Source of the DNA: Serratia bockelmannii | GTDB taxonomy: Bacteria; Pseudomonadota; Gammaproteobacteria; Enterobacterales; Enterobacteriaceae | NCBI RefSeq assembly: GCF_008011855.1 | Contig: NZ_VOUX01000033.1 | Coordinates: forward strand, 1,364,001 to 1,428,000 | DNA: 64,000 nucleotides | Direction of reading: 5' to 3' | Shown here: positions 29,432-37,195 of the stretch, piece after piece | Position numbering within the stretch: position 1 is the first letter of the stretch | How the letters are laid out: the number at the start of each line of letters is the position of its first letter | The notes under the pieces: generated by a model | What the model was told of the DNA's origin: nothing | The model's database searches: none | What the model saw: only the letters and a program-made list of their open reading frames with translations | Position numbers and translations under genes: made by a program

Positions 29432-29523
29432 TCGCGGTCGGTTAGCCGAGGAAATTTCGGCGCGAACTGGCGAGGTATTGAGCAAACGCGCCGCTAAGCG
29501 CTTATTCTGCGGGTAAAAAAAGG

Positions 29524-29529
29524 TATAAT
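29524..29529 (+). promoter_or_regulatory. -10 element of the tRNA-Arg promoter
   Basis: A perfect TATAAT lies 31 nt before the mature tRNA, with TTATTC 16 nt upstream as a plausible -35. It is followed by the GC-rich leader typical of stable RNA promoters. Confidence 0.65.
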
Positions 29530-29560
29530 GCCCCGGCAGCTTCGGTTGCCGGTCCGCAGC

Positions 29561-29635
29561 GTCCCCGTAGTTAAACGGATATAACAAGCCCCTCCTAAGG
29601 GCTAGTTACTGGTTCGATTCCAGTCGGGGACACCA
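29561..29635 (+). tRNA. argW: tRNA-Arg (anticodon CCT)
   Basis: 75 nt including encoded CCA. The acceptor stem GTCCCCG / CGGGGAC is perfect, the anticodon loop is CTCCTAA with CCT, and the T-arm is GGTTCGATTCC. It corresponds to E. coli argW by sequence and by position after yfdC. In many enterobacteria this tRNA is an integration site. Confidence 0.97.
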
Positions 29636-29728
29636 TTCTTTCTCATCAAGCCATTCCCCATCATCTGCACCCGCAATCCCCCTTTTCCCTTGTTCAGTCC
29701 CGGATTCCTCCAAGCGTTATGATGGGCA

Positions 29729-31003
29729 TTAGTTGAAAAACTTGATATCCGTCGGCGTTGAAATCGCCGCCGCTTCACCTCTGGCCTGCAACTCACCCTT
29801 CTCATCATCGAAATCGAACAGCGTAACGCTATTGGTGAACACATTCGTGACATAGAGGCGGTTGCCGTCGGCATCAAAAGCGAGCGCCCGCGGTTCAATG
29901 CCGCCGGCCTCATAGCGCGTCGGCACGCCTGGCAGACCGTCCCTGCCTATTTTAAATACCAGCAGGTGGTTATCGGTACCGCGATGGGTGGCAATAAGAT
30001 ATCTGCCGCCCGGGCTCAGGATAATAGCCCCGCCGCTTTTCGCCTCCGCCGAATCGAGGCCGCCGTTCAGTTTCACTTTCCCTCTCAGAGTCAATCGATT
30101 GTCGTTAACGGCAAACGCCTCGATCTCGCCCGCCATTTCAGTGATGACATACGCATATTCGCCTTCTGGCGAGAACACCATGTGCCGTGGACCGGCGCCG
30201 GGCGCAAAGCCGACATCGCGCGAAGCATCCGCCTGCAGCGGCTGCGCGTTATCCGGGCGATAGCGGTAGGCGTGCAACTTATCGCCGCCGAGATCCGCCG
30301 CGTACAGGTATTGGCCATCGCGGCTGAAGGTGGTGGAGTGCGCATGCCCGCCTTCCTGGCGCCCCTGCACGATGCCGGAGCCGGGTATAAACGGGTAATG
30401 CTGCACGCGTTCACCCAGTGTGCCGTCGCTGCGAATCGGCAATACCGTCACCCCCGCGCCTCCTTTGGCGACGGAGTAGTTGGCGACAAACAGAAACTTA
30501 CCGTCCGGGCTGAGTGTGGCATGCGTCGGCTGCTGGCCCGCACTGCTCACCGTATTCAGCACCCGCACGCTGCCTGCGTCGTCTATTGCCAAGGCGGTCA
30601 CCGTTCCCGCATCCTCTTCATTGGTGACATAGGCGAAACGACCATCGCGAGATTTTGCGATCCATGACGGGCTTTTCATCTTGATGACATTGAGCAGCGT
30701 TAACGTGCCGTCGACATTTACCCTCAGACGATAGAGCCCTTCACTGGGGAACGCCGGTTTCTGCACCGCGGGCGCATCCGGAATATGGGTCCAGGTACCG
30801 ACTAACGCTATTTGTTGATGCTCCCGATTATTGGCCATCGCATTTCCTGAAAACATGAAGAGAGTTAATGCCAACATTAATTGAATGACCTGCCAGCCTA
30901 AACCGGCAACGTTCACCCTGCCAGACACAGACAACGTTAAAGGTAGCATACCGAAAGCGTAATGGTGTTTATTCATTGAACCGGGGGATTTCTCTACACT
31001 CAT
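29729..31003 (-). CDS. Lactonase-like seven-bladed beta-propeller protein, probably exported
   Basis: About 424 residues from the ATG at 31003; a TTG at 31021 would add six residues. From residue ~65 on, the protein has repeated propeller blades: GRFAYVTNEED, GKFLFVANYS, QYLYAADLG, EYAYVITEM, GRYLIATHRG and NRLYVTNVF. This is the pattern of the 6-phosphogluconolactonase (Pgl/YbhE) family. A hydrophobic segment at ~38-58 (QLMLALTLFMFSGNAMA) looks like a signal sequence preceded by an unusually long N-region. If exported, it is unlikely to serve the pentose phosphate pathway. It sits just beyond tRNA-Arg and convergent to it, and is paired with an AraC regulator. Confidence 0.75.
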   Translation of the reverse strand: MSVEKSPGSMNKHHYAFGMLPLTLSVSGRVNVAGLGWQVIQLMLALTLFMFSGNAMANNREHQQIALVGTWTHIPDAPAVQKPAFPSEGLYRLRVNVDGTLTLLNVIKMKSPSWIAKSRDGRFAYVTNEEDAGTVTALAIDDAGSVRVLNTVSSAGQQPTHATLSPDGKFLFVANYSVAKGGAGVTVLPIRSDGTLGERVQHYPFIPGSGIVQGRQEGGHAHSTTFSRDGQYLYAADLGGDKLHAYRYRPDNAQPLQADASRDVGFAPGAGPRHMVFSPEGEYAYVITEMAGEIEAFAVNDNRLTLRGKVKLNGGLDSAEAKSGGAIILSPGGRYLIATHRGTDNHLLVFKIGRDGLPGVPTRYEAGGIEPRALAFDADGNRLYVTNVFTNSVTLFDFDDEKGELQARGEAAAISTPTDIKFFN

Positions 31004-31023
31004 GATGTCTACTTTTCTCAACG

Positions 31024-31824
31024 CTACACCACAGGAATCAGTATATCGACATTAACAACTTCGCTGTTTAAATGCTCGTTTCTATATAGCTCAATAAAAA
31101 AGCTTTCCCTCATCTTGACATTAATGGCCGGCAGGTAAGCGTCATAGATGCTTTCAAAAAAATCAATGTACTCAGGCAACGCTCCCATAAAGGGAATAAC
31201 AATATATTTCCCTCTGGGTATGTAGAAGTTAAAAATAGAGTGGAAAACCTCTTGTTCCTTACCATTTGAATGCCATTTACCCGCTCTGGTTTTTTCCACA
31301 CCATAAGCTTTTCCATTCTTGCTTAACCATTTTTCATTAGTCTGCGTAATGTCACTGGCATCTCTGTATTTCCTTATGGAATGGAAAATCAATGCTTTGT
31401 ACTGCTTTAACAACTCAATATCATCCGGCATGACCGTGTGATAAAAATAGGGCTTATTGTCATTGCCATACGGTGGGATCTGGATGGAGAAATCCCATCC
31501 CCGGCTGTTTCTAAAGCTGTTGGGCGTTTCGCCAAAGAAACGTTTGAATGCCCGCGTGTAACATTGCTGAGAGGCAAAGCCCGATGCCAAGGCGACATCC
31601 AGTATGTTCCCTTGATGTTGTTTAAGCAAAATTGCGGATCGGCTCAGCTTTCTGTGCCTGATATAAGTTCCGAGCGTCATACCAAAATAATGTTTAAACA
31701 GCCGTTGCAAATGCCATTTAGAGTACCCTGAGATAATAGACACTTTCTCAACGGAAAGGCCCTCTATAATATTCTTCTCCATATACTCTAATACCTGTAA
31801 AAGAATATCTTTCCGATAGTCCAT
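31024..31824 (-). CDS. AraC family regulator with N-terminal HTH and C-terminal ligand-binding domain (Rob-like)
   Basis: 266 residues. The two helix-turn-helices are at the N-terminus (~8-105): SVEKVSIISGYSKWHLQRLFK, ILDVALASGFASQQCYTRAFKRFFGETPNSFR. The rest resembles a GyrI-like effector domain (PFMGALPEYIDFFESIYDAYLP), so the architecture is that of Rob. The coding sequence is markedly AT-rich compared with its neighbours, suggesting horizontal acquisition. It lies directly upstream of the lactonase-like gene on the same strand (~20 nt) and probably regulates or is cotranscribed with it. The ligand is unknown. Confidence 0.85.
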   Translation of the reverse strand: MDYRKDILLQVLEYMEKNIIEGLSVEKVSIISGYSKWHLQRLFKHYFGMTLGTYIRHRKLSRSAILLKQHQGNILDVALASGFASQQCYTRAFKRFFGETPNSFRNSRGWDFSIQIPPYGNDNKPYFYHTVMPDDIELLKQYKALIFHSIRKYRDASDITQTNEKWLSKNGKAYGVEKTRAGKWHSNGKEQEVFHSIFNFYIPRGKYIVIPFMGALPEYIDFFESIYDAYLPAINVKMRESFFIELYRNEHLNSEVVNVDILIPVV

Positions 31825-32507
31825 GTGCGCTCCCTGTCTTTATAAAAATTGTGTCCTTTTCATTAAAATCGTTAACCAACCAAACCAAGTCATTAAGATT
31901 AGTCCTAAAAAAAATCACCTTGGCAGCGCCATTTTTGCGGCATAGGAAAAGCCATTACTTAAATAACTGAAAATGATCATGTTATATAAATCCACCCGCA
32001 AAAAAACGGCAAAACAAAAACAACCCACATAAAATGCTCCCGTCAAAGATGCATTTACATCTCTAGGGAGAATCACACTTTTTGCCAATTGTTTTATCTT
32101 AACGTGTTTTTTTATACTCCACTGGCATGGCCGAATAGGAATTTCATCATCACAAATTAAATCGTGAATTTATTGTTTGGTCGGCTGATAAAATTATTGA
32201 ACCTAATGCGAAGAAGTAGGAACAATGTCGAGGGAGGATGCGGTGGATAAACGCAAGGCCTTAACCTCGGGCCAGATAATCGCAGAGCTTCATAGCGCGT
32301 TTCTTTTTTATCTTTTCCCATACAAAGCAGAATCGATGTTTCAACAAACCTTGTTCGATGCCCTACGTTACCCTCCACGCCAATTGGGGCACCATTTATG
32401 CCTCGCTCTTCCCTCGTAACAGTGCCGTGTCTGCATACCCGTGCTTTGTTGCCACAGCACGGCAAAAAGCCCGGCTCGCCAGGCCGGGCTTTTCATTAAC
32501 GGACTGA
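31825..32507. other. AT-rich non-coding stretch upstream of the AraC-type gene
   Basis: About 680 bp with no convincing gene. The AT content is high from 31825 to ~32200. A nested inverted repeat lies at 32037-32070 (CTCCC...GGGAG outside, AGATG-CATTTA-CATCT inside). A short ORF at 32225-32419 lacks recognisable features. A terminator closes the region at 32464-32493. Confidence 0.6.
32464..32493 (-). terminator. Terminator after the 73-aa hypothetical gene
   Basis: Stem AAGCCCGGC / GCCGGGCTT with a long A-run on the left, i.e. a U-run on the minus strand. It begins 14 nt past the stop at 32508. Confidence 0.85.
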
Positions 32508-32729
32508 TTAATCAGCCAGGTTGTCGATCTCTGCCGATCGGTGCTTGCGCAACAGATACAGCAGCAAAGATACCCGCCGCTCGGTGCGTTCCGGGGTATC
32601 CGGCGGCAGGTTGTAGCGCAAGGTGTAGCGCTCGTTGTTCTCGTTGCAAAAATCGATGACGAGCACGGGAGCAGACGCTCCCGCCACTTTTCGATAGTTC
32701 AGCGAGATGCAAGACAGGTTTTTTCTCAT
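32508..32729 (-). CDS. Hypothetical protein, coupled to the upstream membrane-protein gene
   Basis: 73 residues, soluble and Arg-rich, with no signal or TM segment (e.g. VLVIDFCNENNERYTLRYNL, then ERRVSLLLYLLRKHR). I do not recognise a family. Support for it being real: the ATG at 32729 lies 1 nt after the TGA of the upstream gene (translational coupling), and a strong terminator follows. It probably belongs functionally with the 32731-33702 membrane protein. Confidence 0.6.
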   Translation of the reverse strand: MRKNLSCISLNYRKVAGASAPVLVIDFCNENNERYTLRYNLPPDTPERTERRVSLLLYLLRKHRSAEIDNLAD

Positions 32730-32730
32730 C

Positions 32731-33702
32731 TCAACTTACCGCGACGGTACGGCGGGTTGATTCGGCAATCCGCCCCACGCCGGCGCTCAGCGCAGCACCC
32801 AACAGCAGTATCAGCAGTGAGCCCCATGCGGCGCGAGACAGTTGTTTGGCCGCTTCATCAGCCGCTTCGCGCGCTTTCTGCTCGGCCTCGGCCTTGAGTT
32901 TTTCCACCTTCTGCACCGCCTGCTGATAAGCCTGGGCGTAGTTATCGACGATTTGGCTCGCTTCATCGCGGCTCTTGCCGGTACGCGCCGCAACGATATT
33001 CACCAACGCATCCTTGTCGGCCGCGCTCAGCGTCGGCTCACCGGACTGCTTGACGCGGTCGAACCACTGCTTAAGCTCGGAGGCGGCCTGCGCCGGATCG
33101 GCAGCCGCGTCCATGGCTGATTGTTTGCCGTCGGCGGTCGCTCTATCGGCCTTCTGTTCTAACCGAGCCGGATCCAGTTCCGGCTTACCGGTCTGCTTGA
33201 GCGTGGCGTTCAACTGATTTTCCAGGCTTCCCCAGTCAAGGCTAATGCCCTTTTTATCCAGCTGTTGCTTGAGGCCTTCACCCACGTTTGGCGCTGCCGC
33301 CGCCAGGCCGCTGCCCGCCAGCGAAAGCCCTTTGCCCACCGCGCTGCCCGCCAGCCCCACCACGCCGCTTGCTAATGAAACCATCAGCCAGGTGGTCAGC
33401 AAGGTGGTGATCGCCCAGCTCAACAGGCCATGCAAACCGCCGCGGTTCGGCGCAGTGCGTCCGGCGACGAACGCACCGGCGGCCAGCGATGCCAGCGTGG
33501 AAACCAGCAGCCAGATCCCGGTGCCGGTGCCAAAACCGCTCAGCGGATTGCCCTTTTGCATCATATCCACGGCCTGGGCACCGATAGCCGTACCCAGCAC
33601 GCTGAAGATAAGATAAGTCACCAGCGCCACGGCACTCCCGGCCAATATCGAGCCCCATGACACCTGAAACGCAAAGCGATTTGATTCATAGACAGTGGTC
33701 AT
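32731..33702 (-). CDS. Multi-TM membrane protein of unknown function with a charged Ala-rich domain
   Basis: 323 residues. An N-terminal membrane block has three helices (~14-40, ~58-80, ~90-120; WGSILAGSAVALVTYLIFSV, GTGIWLLVSTLASLAAGAFVAG). A hydrophilic, helical region (~140-290) follows, rich in Ala, Lys, Glu and Gln (QQAVQKVEKLKAEAEQKARE) and likely coiled-coil. A final TM helix is at ~297-312. The N-terminal block resembles the TIGR04086/YrzE-like or so-called PhnA-like membrane proteins often found with general-stress genes. It is divergent from the PAS-LuxR gene and shares a 228-bp promoter region containing an inverted repeat. Confidence 0.75.
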   Translation of the reverse strand: MTTVYESNRFAFQVSWGSILAGSAVALVTYLIFSVLGTAIGAQAVDMMQKGNPLSGFGTGTGIWLLVSTLASLAAGAFVAGRTAPNRGGLHGLLSWAITTLLTTWLMVSLASGVVGLAGSAVGKGLSLAGSGLAAAAPNVGEGLKQQLDKKGISLDWGSLENQLNATLKQTGKPELDPARLEQKADRATADGKQSAMDAAADPAQAASELKQWFDRVKQSGEPTLSAADKDALVNIVAARTGKSRDEASQIVDNYAQAYQQAVQKVEKLKAEAEQKAREAADEAAKQLSRAAWGSLLILLLGAALSAGVGRIAESTRRTVAVS

Positions 33703-33819
33703 CGTTGTTCCTTATATTTTCTGGACAAGTGATTGCACGCACGGTGGATAACCGCGCAGACAAATTCAGTCTGCCGCGCGGCGGCGTCGGCCGTCCCAGT
33801 TCATTTGCGCCATAATGCC

Positions 33820-33859
33820 TAGTGCATTCACACCCTGCGAATACGCACGTTATGCACTA
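33820..33859. promoter_or_regulatory. Candidate operator: inverted TAGTGCAT / ATGCACTA
   Basis: Two perfect 8-bp half-sites (33820-33827 and 33852-33859) in opposite orientation, 24 bp apart, lie in the divergent promoter region of the membrane protein and the PAS-LuxR gene. The extended right half GTTATGCACT recurs (inverted) before the CsbD-type gene. I propose it as a binding site of the PAS-LuxR protein. Confidence 0.45.
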
Positions 33860-33930
33860 AGCTGCTCAGCGAGTAGCGTAACCCGCGGCCCCGATCAGAG
33901 GCCGCTCCCCTTCTGTCTAGCGGAGAGCAC

Positions 33931-35427
33931 ATGAACCCATCCGTCCTGGCCAGCGAAACCCACCGCGGCCACCTGCAGCAAATCATCTCCGGCTTGTCCG
34001 ACGGCGTGATCCTGACGGATACCGATCAAACGCTTCTCTGGGCTAACGAAGCCGCGTTGGCCATGCACGGCGTGAGCCACCAGAAAGCCCTGGGGGCTGA
34101 TGCCGGCGAGTACGCGGCGCGTTTTGCACTGCGTTATCGCAACAACCACCCGCTGGCGCTGGAACAGTACCCGCTGAGCCGGGTTGCCGATGGCGAAACC
34201 TTCACCGATGTGGTGGTGGAGGTTCGGCAGGTCGACGATCCGGAGAGCTTCTGGGTGCACCGCCTGCGGAGCCTGATCATCACCGATGCGCAGGGGCAGC
34301 CGGAGCTGCTGGCGCTGATCCTGAGCGACGCAACGGAGTGGGCCAGCGCCGAACAGCGCTTTGAAAAAACCTTCAACGCCAATCCGGCGCCGGCGGTCAT
34401 TTGTCGGCTAAGCGACCTGCGTTACGTCAAGGTCAACCAGGGGTTCCTCGATATGACCGGTTACCAGCGTGAACAGGTCATGGGGCGTTCGGTTTATGAA
34501 CTCGACGTCTTGGAACAGGCAGAGCACAAAGAGCTGGCGGTTCAGCGCCTGGGGGAAGGCGCCACCATTCCGCAGATGGAGGCCGAGCTGAAACTGCCCG
34601 GCGGAGGAAGCAAGCTGGTGGTGGTTGCCGGTCAACCGCTGGATATCAATGAAGACGACTGCATGCTGTTCACGTTTACCGATCTCGAACCCCGGCGCCT
34701 GGCGGAATCGGCGCTGCGAGAAAGTGAAGAGCGGTTCGCCAAGGCATTTCGCCTGAGCCCGGTGCCGACGTTGGTGTGTACCGCAGACGAGCGGCGCGTG
34801 CTGGACGTCAACGAAGCGTTCACCCGCACCACCGAGTACGACGCCGAAGCGTTGATCGGCAAAACGGTCGATGAGATCCAGTTTATTGACGATCCCGAGG
34901 CGAACCGCCGTTTGTTTGCCGCACTGGAAAAAAGCGGCAACGTCGAAGGGTTGGATATCCAGGTGCGAAAGAAAGGGAGCGAGCTAATCGACTGCGTGGC
35001 CTCGGCGGATGCCGTCAGTATCCATAATGCGCCCTGCTACCTGTTGGTGCTCATGGACATTACTGAGCGTAAACGATCGGAGCTGGAGCTGGTGAATGCC
35101 ATCGAAGAAGTGATGCAGGATGCCTCGTGGTTCAGCCAAACTTTGATCGAAAAACTGGCCAACGTAAAAAGCATCAACCGGCCCGACCAGGCTGGATTCA
35201 CCGCCAGCGACCTCACGCCGCGCGAGCGCGATGTGCTGGAATTGATTTGCGAGGGGCTGCCGGACAAGAAAATTGCGGCGCGTCTCAATCTGGCGCTCAA
35301 CACCATCCGCAATCATGTCGCGACGGTCTATTCCAAACTCGGCGTGCACAGCCGCAGCGAAGCCATCGTCTGGGCCAGAGAGCGCGGGCTGTTTACCGGC
35401 GGAGCGGCCTCCAGGAACGGCAAGTAG
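33931..35427 (+). CDS. PAS-domain sensor/LuxR-type transcriptional regulator
   Basis: 498 residues. Three PAS-like modules occupy about 12-130 (GLSDGVILTDTDQTLLWANEAA), 140-255 (FNANPAPAVICRLSDLRYVKVNQGFLDMTGY) and 262-378 (RLSPVPTLVCTADERRVLDVNEAFTRTTEY). A linker and a C-terminal LuxR HTH at ~425-490 follow (LTPRERDVLELICEGLPDKKIAARLNLALNTIRNHVATVYSKLG). There is no TM segment and no receiver domain, so a cytoplasmic one-component sensor is likely, with signal (redox, ligand or flavin) unknown. The Arg/Thr-Val-Lys HTH core is intact. It is divergent from the membrane-protein operon and followed by the CsbD-type gene. Confidence 0.88.
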   Translation: MNPSVLASETHRGHLQQIISGLSDGVILTDTDQTLLWANEAALAMHGVSHQKALGADAGEYAARFALRYRNNHPLALEQYPLSRVADGETFTDVVVEVRQVDDPESFWVHRLRSLIITDAQGQPELLALILSDATEWASAEQRFEKTFNANPAPAVICRLSDLRYVKVNQGFLDMTGYQREQVMGRSVYELDVLEQAEHKELAVQRLGEGATIPQMEAELKLPGGGSKLVVVAGQPLDINEDDCMLFTFTDLEPRRLAESALRESEERFAKAFRLSPVPTLVCTADERRVLDVNEAFTRTTEYDAEALIGKTVDEIQFIDDPEANRRLFAALEKSGNVEGLDIQVRKKGSELIDCVASADAVSIHNAPCYLLVLMDITERKRSELELVNAIEEVMQDASWFSQTLIEKLANVKSINRPDQAGFTASDLTPRERDVLELICEGLPDKKIAARLNLALNTIRNHVATVYSKLGVHSRSEAIVWARERGLFTGGAASRNGK

Positions 35428-35434
35428 CCTGCAA

Positions 35435-35488
35435 ATGCACTACCCGCACCGATGCAAACGCCCCTTATGAGCGCAGAGTGAAGTGCAT
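35435..35488. promoter_or_regulatory. Candidate operator before the CsbD-type gene (ATGCACTA / AGTGCAT)
   Basis: Half-sites ATGCACTA (35435-35442) and AGTGCAT (35482-35488) form an inverted pair. An outer near-inverted repeat CCTGCAAATGCAC (35428-35440) / GTGCAAATGCAGG (35498-35510) surrounds it. The same heptamer pair flanks the other side of the PAS-LuxR gene. Confidence 0.45.
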
Positions 35489-35561
35489 AACATGGCGGTG
35501 CAAATGCAGGCTTTCGCTCTGTGCGAACGCCAAACGGATCGAACCTTAGGAGCACATCATA

Positions 35562-35813
35562 ATGAACAGCGAAAAAGCCAATGGCATGATGGACAAAGTG
35601 GCGGGCAAAGCGCAGGAAATCGCAGGCGACGTCAGCGGTAACGAACGTTGGCAGGCCGAAGGCGTCACGCGCCAGGCAGTGGGCGCGCTGCAAGAAAAAT
35701 ACGGCGACGCCCTGAGCTGCGCCGGCAGTATGATGAAGAAAAACCCCCTCGCCGCGTTGGCACTCGTTGCCGGCGCAGGTTTGTTGGCCGGCCTGCTGCT
35801 GCGTCGCCGTTGA
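35562..35813 (+). CDS. CsbD family stress protein with C-terminal membrane anchor
   Basis: 83 residues. Residues ~1-50 are a CsbD domain (MMDKVAGKAQEIAGDVSGN, then WQAEGVTRQAVG), a small helical family induced by general stress in many bacteria. Residues ~55-83 (MMKKNPLAALALVAGAGLLAGLLLRRR-type tail) form a TM helix ending in three Arg, the hallmark of the ElaB/YqjD ribosome-associated tail-anchored proteins. RBS taggag is 10 nt upstream. It lies 134 bp downstream of the PAS-LuxR gene, with a candidate operator in between. Confidence 0.85.
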   Translation: MNSEKANGMMDKVAGKAQEIAGDVSGNERWQAEGVTRQAVGALQEKYGDALSCAGSMMKKNPLAALALVAGAGLLAGLLLRRR

Positions 35814-36254
35814 TTAGCGCCGACGATCAACCTGCTTTTCCCTGAATGTTGTGCCCGGTGGGTAACCACTGGGCACGGTTCTCTGGCCAGGCGGGGCTCA
35901 GCGTTATCGATTGCTACCTCCATCTCGTTGGCATCCGGGCTTAACGCGTACTCAACGTCGCCATGCGACGGATGATTATGGCGAAACCGTTATATCCCGC
36001 AGGGAATATGAGCTTTTATCGTTCAGGCTGCGGTACACCGCCTTTACTCGCTGCTTAACGGCACCTCTTTTTATTATATTCGTCCTATTGCTGATTATCA
36101 TCGCCCCCACCGTCTGTTATTTCCGGTTGTTATGCAATTCTCTTCAACATATCGAAATCCCTCGGTATAAAAACCGAATAGATCAATCAGGCTGGGTTTA
36201 TCCTCCGCGCCATTAAATGTTAATATTGCCAGATTGTGCGCACGGAGAAATAGC
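35814..36254. other. Non-coding gap between the CsbD-type gene and the DsdC-like gene
   Basis: About 440 bp. A strong hairpin at 35851-35876 (GTGCCCGGTGG / CCACTGGGCAC) may end the CsbD transcript, though without a clear U-run. The remainder is AT-rich promoter-like DNA. A 101-codon ORF (35911-36216) here has no RBS or family support. Confidence 0.55.
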
Positions 36255-37184
36255 ATGTTCCCCAGTAAAAAACATTCACAGCGGGCGACCCCGCTGACCA
36301 GCTATCAATTTTCCCGGCTGCATACTTTTGAATGCGTCGCCCGCCATTTATCTTTTGCGCTGGCGGCGCAAGAATTGTCGATCACCCCCAGCGCCGTAAG
36401 CCACCGCATTAATTTGCTCGAAAAGGAATTGGGCTTTCTGCTGTTTCAGCGCTTTCATCGCAGAATTACCCTGACGCCGGAGGGCGAGCGCATGCAATGG
36501 GCGCTGGACAGTTCCTTCAACACCTTGAATCAGGAAATTCTGGACATTAAAAATCGCGAGTTGACGGGAACATTGACCCTCTACTCACACCCGTCTCTGG
36601 TGCAATGTCTGCTGCTGCCGCGCATCGGCGACTTTATCGCCCAGCACCCCACCATTCACCTCAACATTTTGACCGGGCAGGAAATCATCAACCTGGCCAA
36701 CCGCGGCGTGGACCTGGCGATGTACTTCGGCAAACTGCCCTCGGGGCGGCATCTGGACGAGGCCTTTATGCAGGAATCGATGGTGCCGATTTGCACGCCG
36801 CAGTACGCCGCTGCACATAACCTGTACGATGCGCCGGAAAACCTGGCTCACTGTACGCTGCTGCACGATCGCTACAACTCCGGCGAAGATGAGTGGCAAA
36901 CCTGGTCACAACACTTTGCGTTGGGGCTGGATACCGACAGTAAAAGCATGGAGTTCGACCGTTCCGATCTCGCGGTACTGGCCGCCACACGGCACCTTGG
37001 CGTCGCCATGGGGCGGCTTAATCTGGTGCAGGACTGGATAAAAAGCGGCGAACTGATCATTCCGTTCACCAACATGACCGTGCCCTGTGAGCACTGCTAT
37101 TTTACCTCGACCATTTCCGAACGGCAGTGGCCCAAGATCCTCGCGTTTAAGCAGTGGATCATGAAAATCTCCCCTCTGGTCTGA
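36255..37184 (+). CDS. dsdC: LysR family regulator, DsdC-like
   Basis: 309 residues from the ATG at 36255 (ggag 7 nt upstream; a TTG at 36234 is weaker). The N-terminal winged HTH (~20-80) has FECVARHLSFALAAQELSITPSAVSHRINLLEKELG. The rest matches E. coli DsdC, the D-serine-responsive activator: LNQEILDIKNRELTGTLTLYS, CTLLHDR, DRSDLAVLAATRHLGVAMGR and the RQWPKI near the end. The similarity is strong, but no dsdX or dsdA lies beside it in this window, so its target is elsewhere or different. The symbol is given by similarity only. The convergent neighbour is a small hypothetical gene. Confidence 0.8.
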   Translation: MFPSKKHSQRATPLTSYQFSRLHTFECVARHLSFALAAQELSITPSAVSHRINLLEKELGFLLFQRFHRRITLTPEGERMQWALDSSFNTLNQEILDIKNRELTGTLTLYSHPSLVQCLLLPRIGDFIAQHPTIHLNILTGQEIINLANRGVDLAMYFGKLPSGRHLDEAFMQESMVPICTPQYAAAHNLYDAPENLAHCTLLHDRYNSGEDEWQTWSQHFALGLDTDSKSMEFDRSDLAVLAATRHLGVAMGRLNLVQDWIKSGELIIPFTNMTVPCEHCYFTSTISERQWPKILAFKQWIMKISPLV

Positions 37185-37195
37185 TGGCCAGAGGG

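Noticed and set aside
32225-32419. 64-codon plus-strand ORF in the AT-rich non-coding block
   Set aside because: Weak RBS and no recognisable family. It overlaps an equally long minus-strand frame, so neither is supported.
29561-32507. Prophage or integrative element at argW
   Set aside because: No integrase, phage genes or duplicated tRNA end could be found, so only an accessory islet is claimed.
35911-36216. 101-codon ORF between the CsbD-type gene and the DsdC-like gene, with a hydrophobic stretch
   Set aside because: No Shine-Dalgarno before its start, composition uneven, and it occupies the promoter region of the LysR gene.
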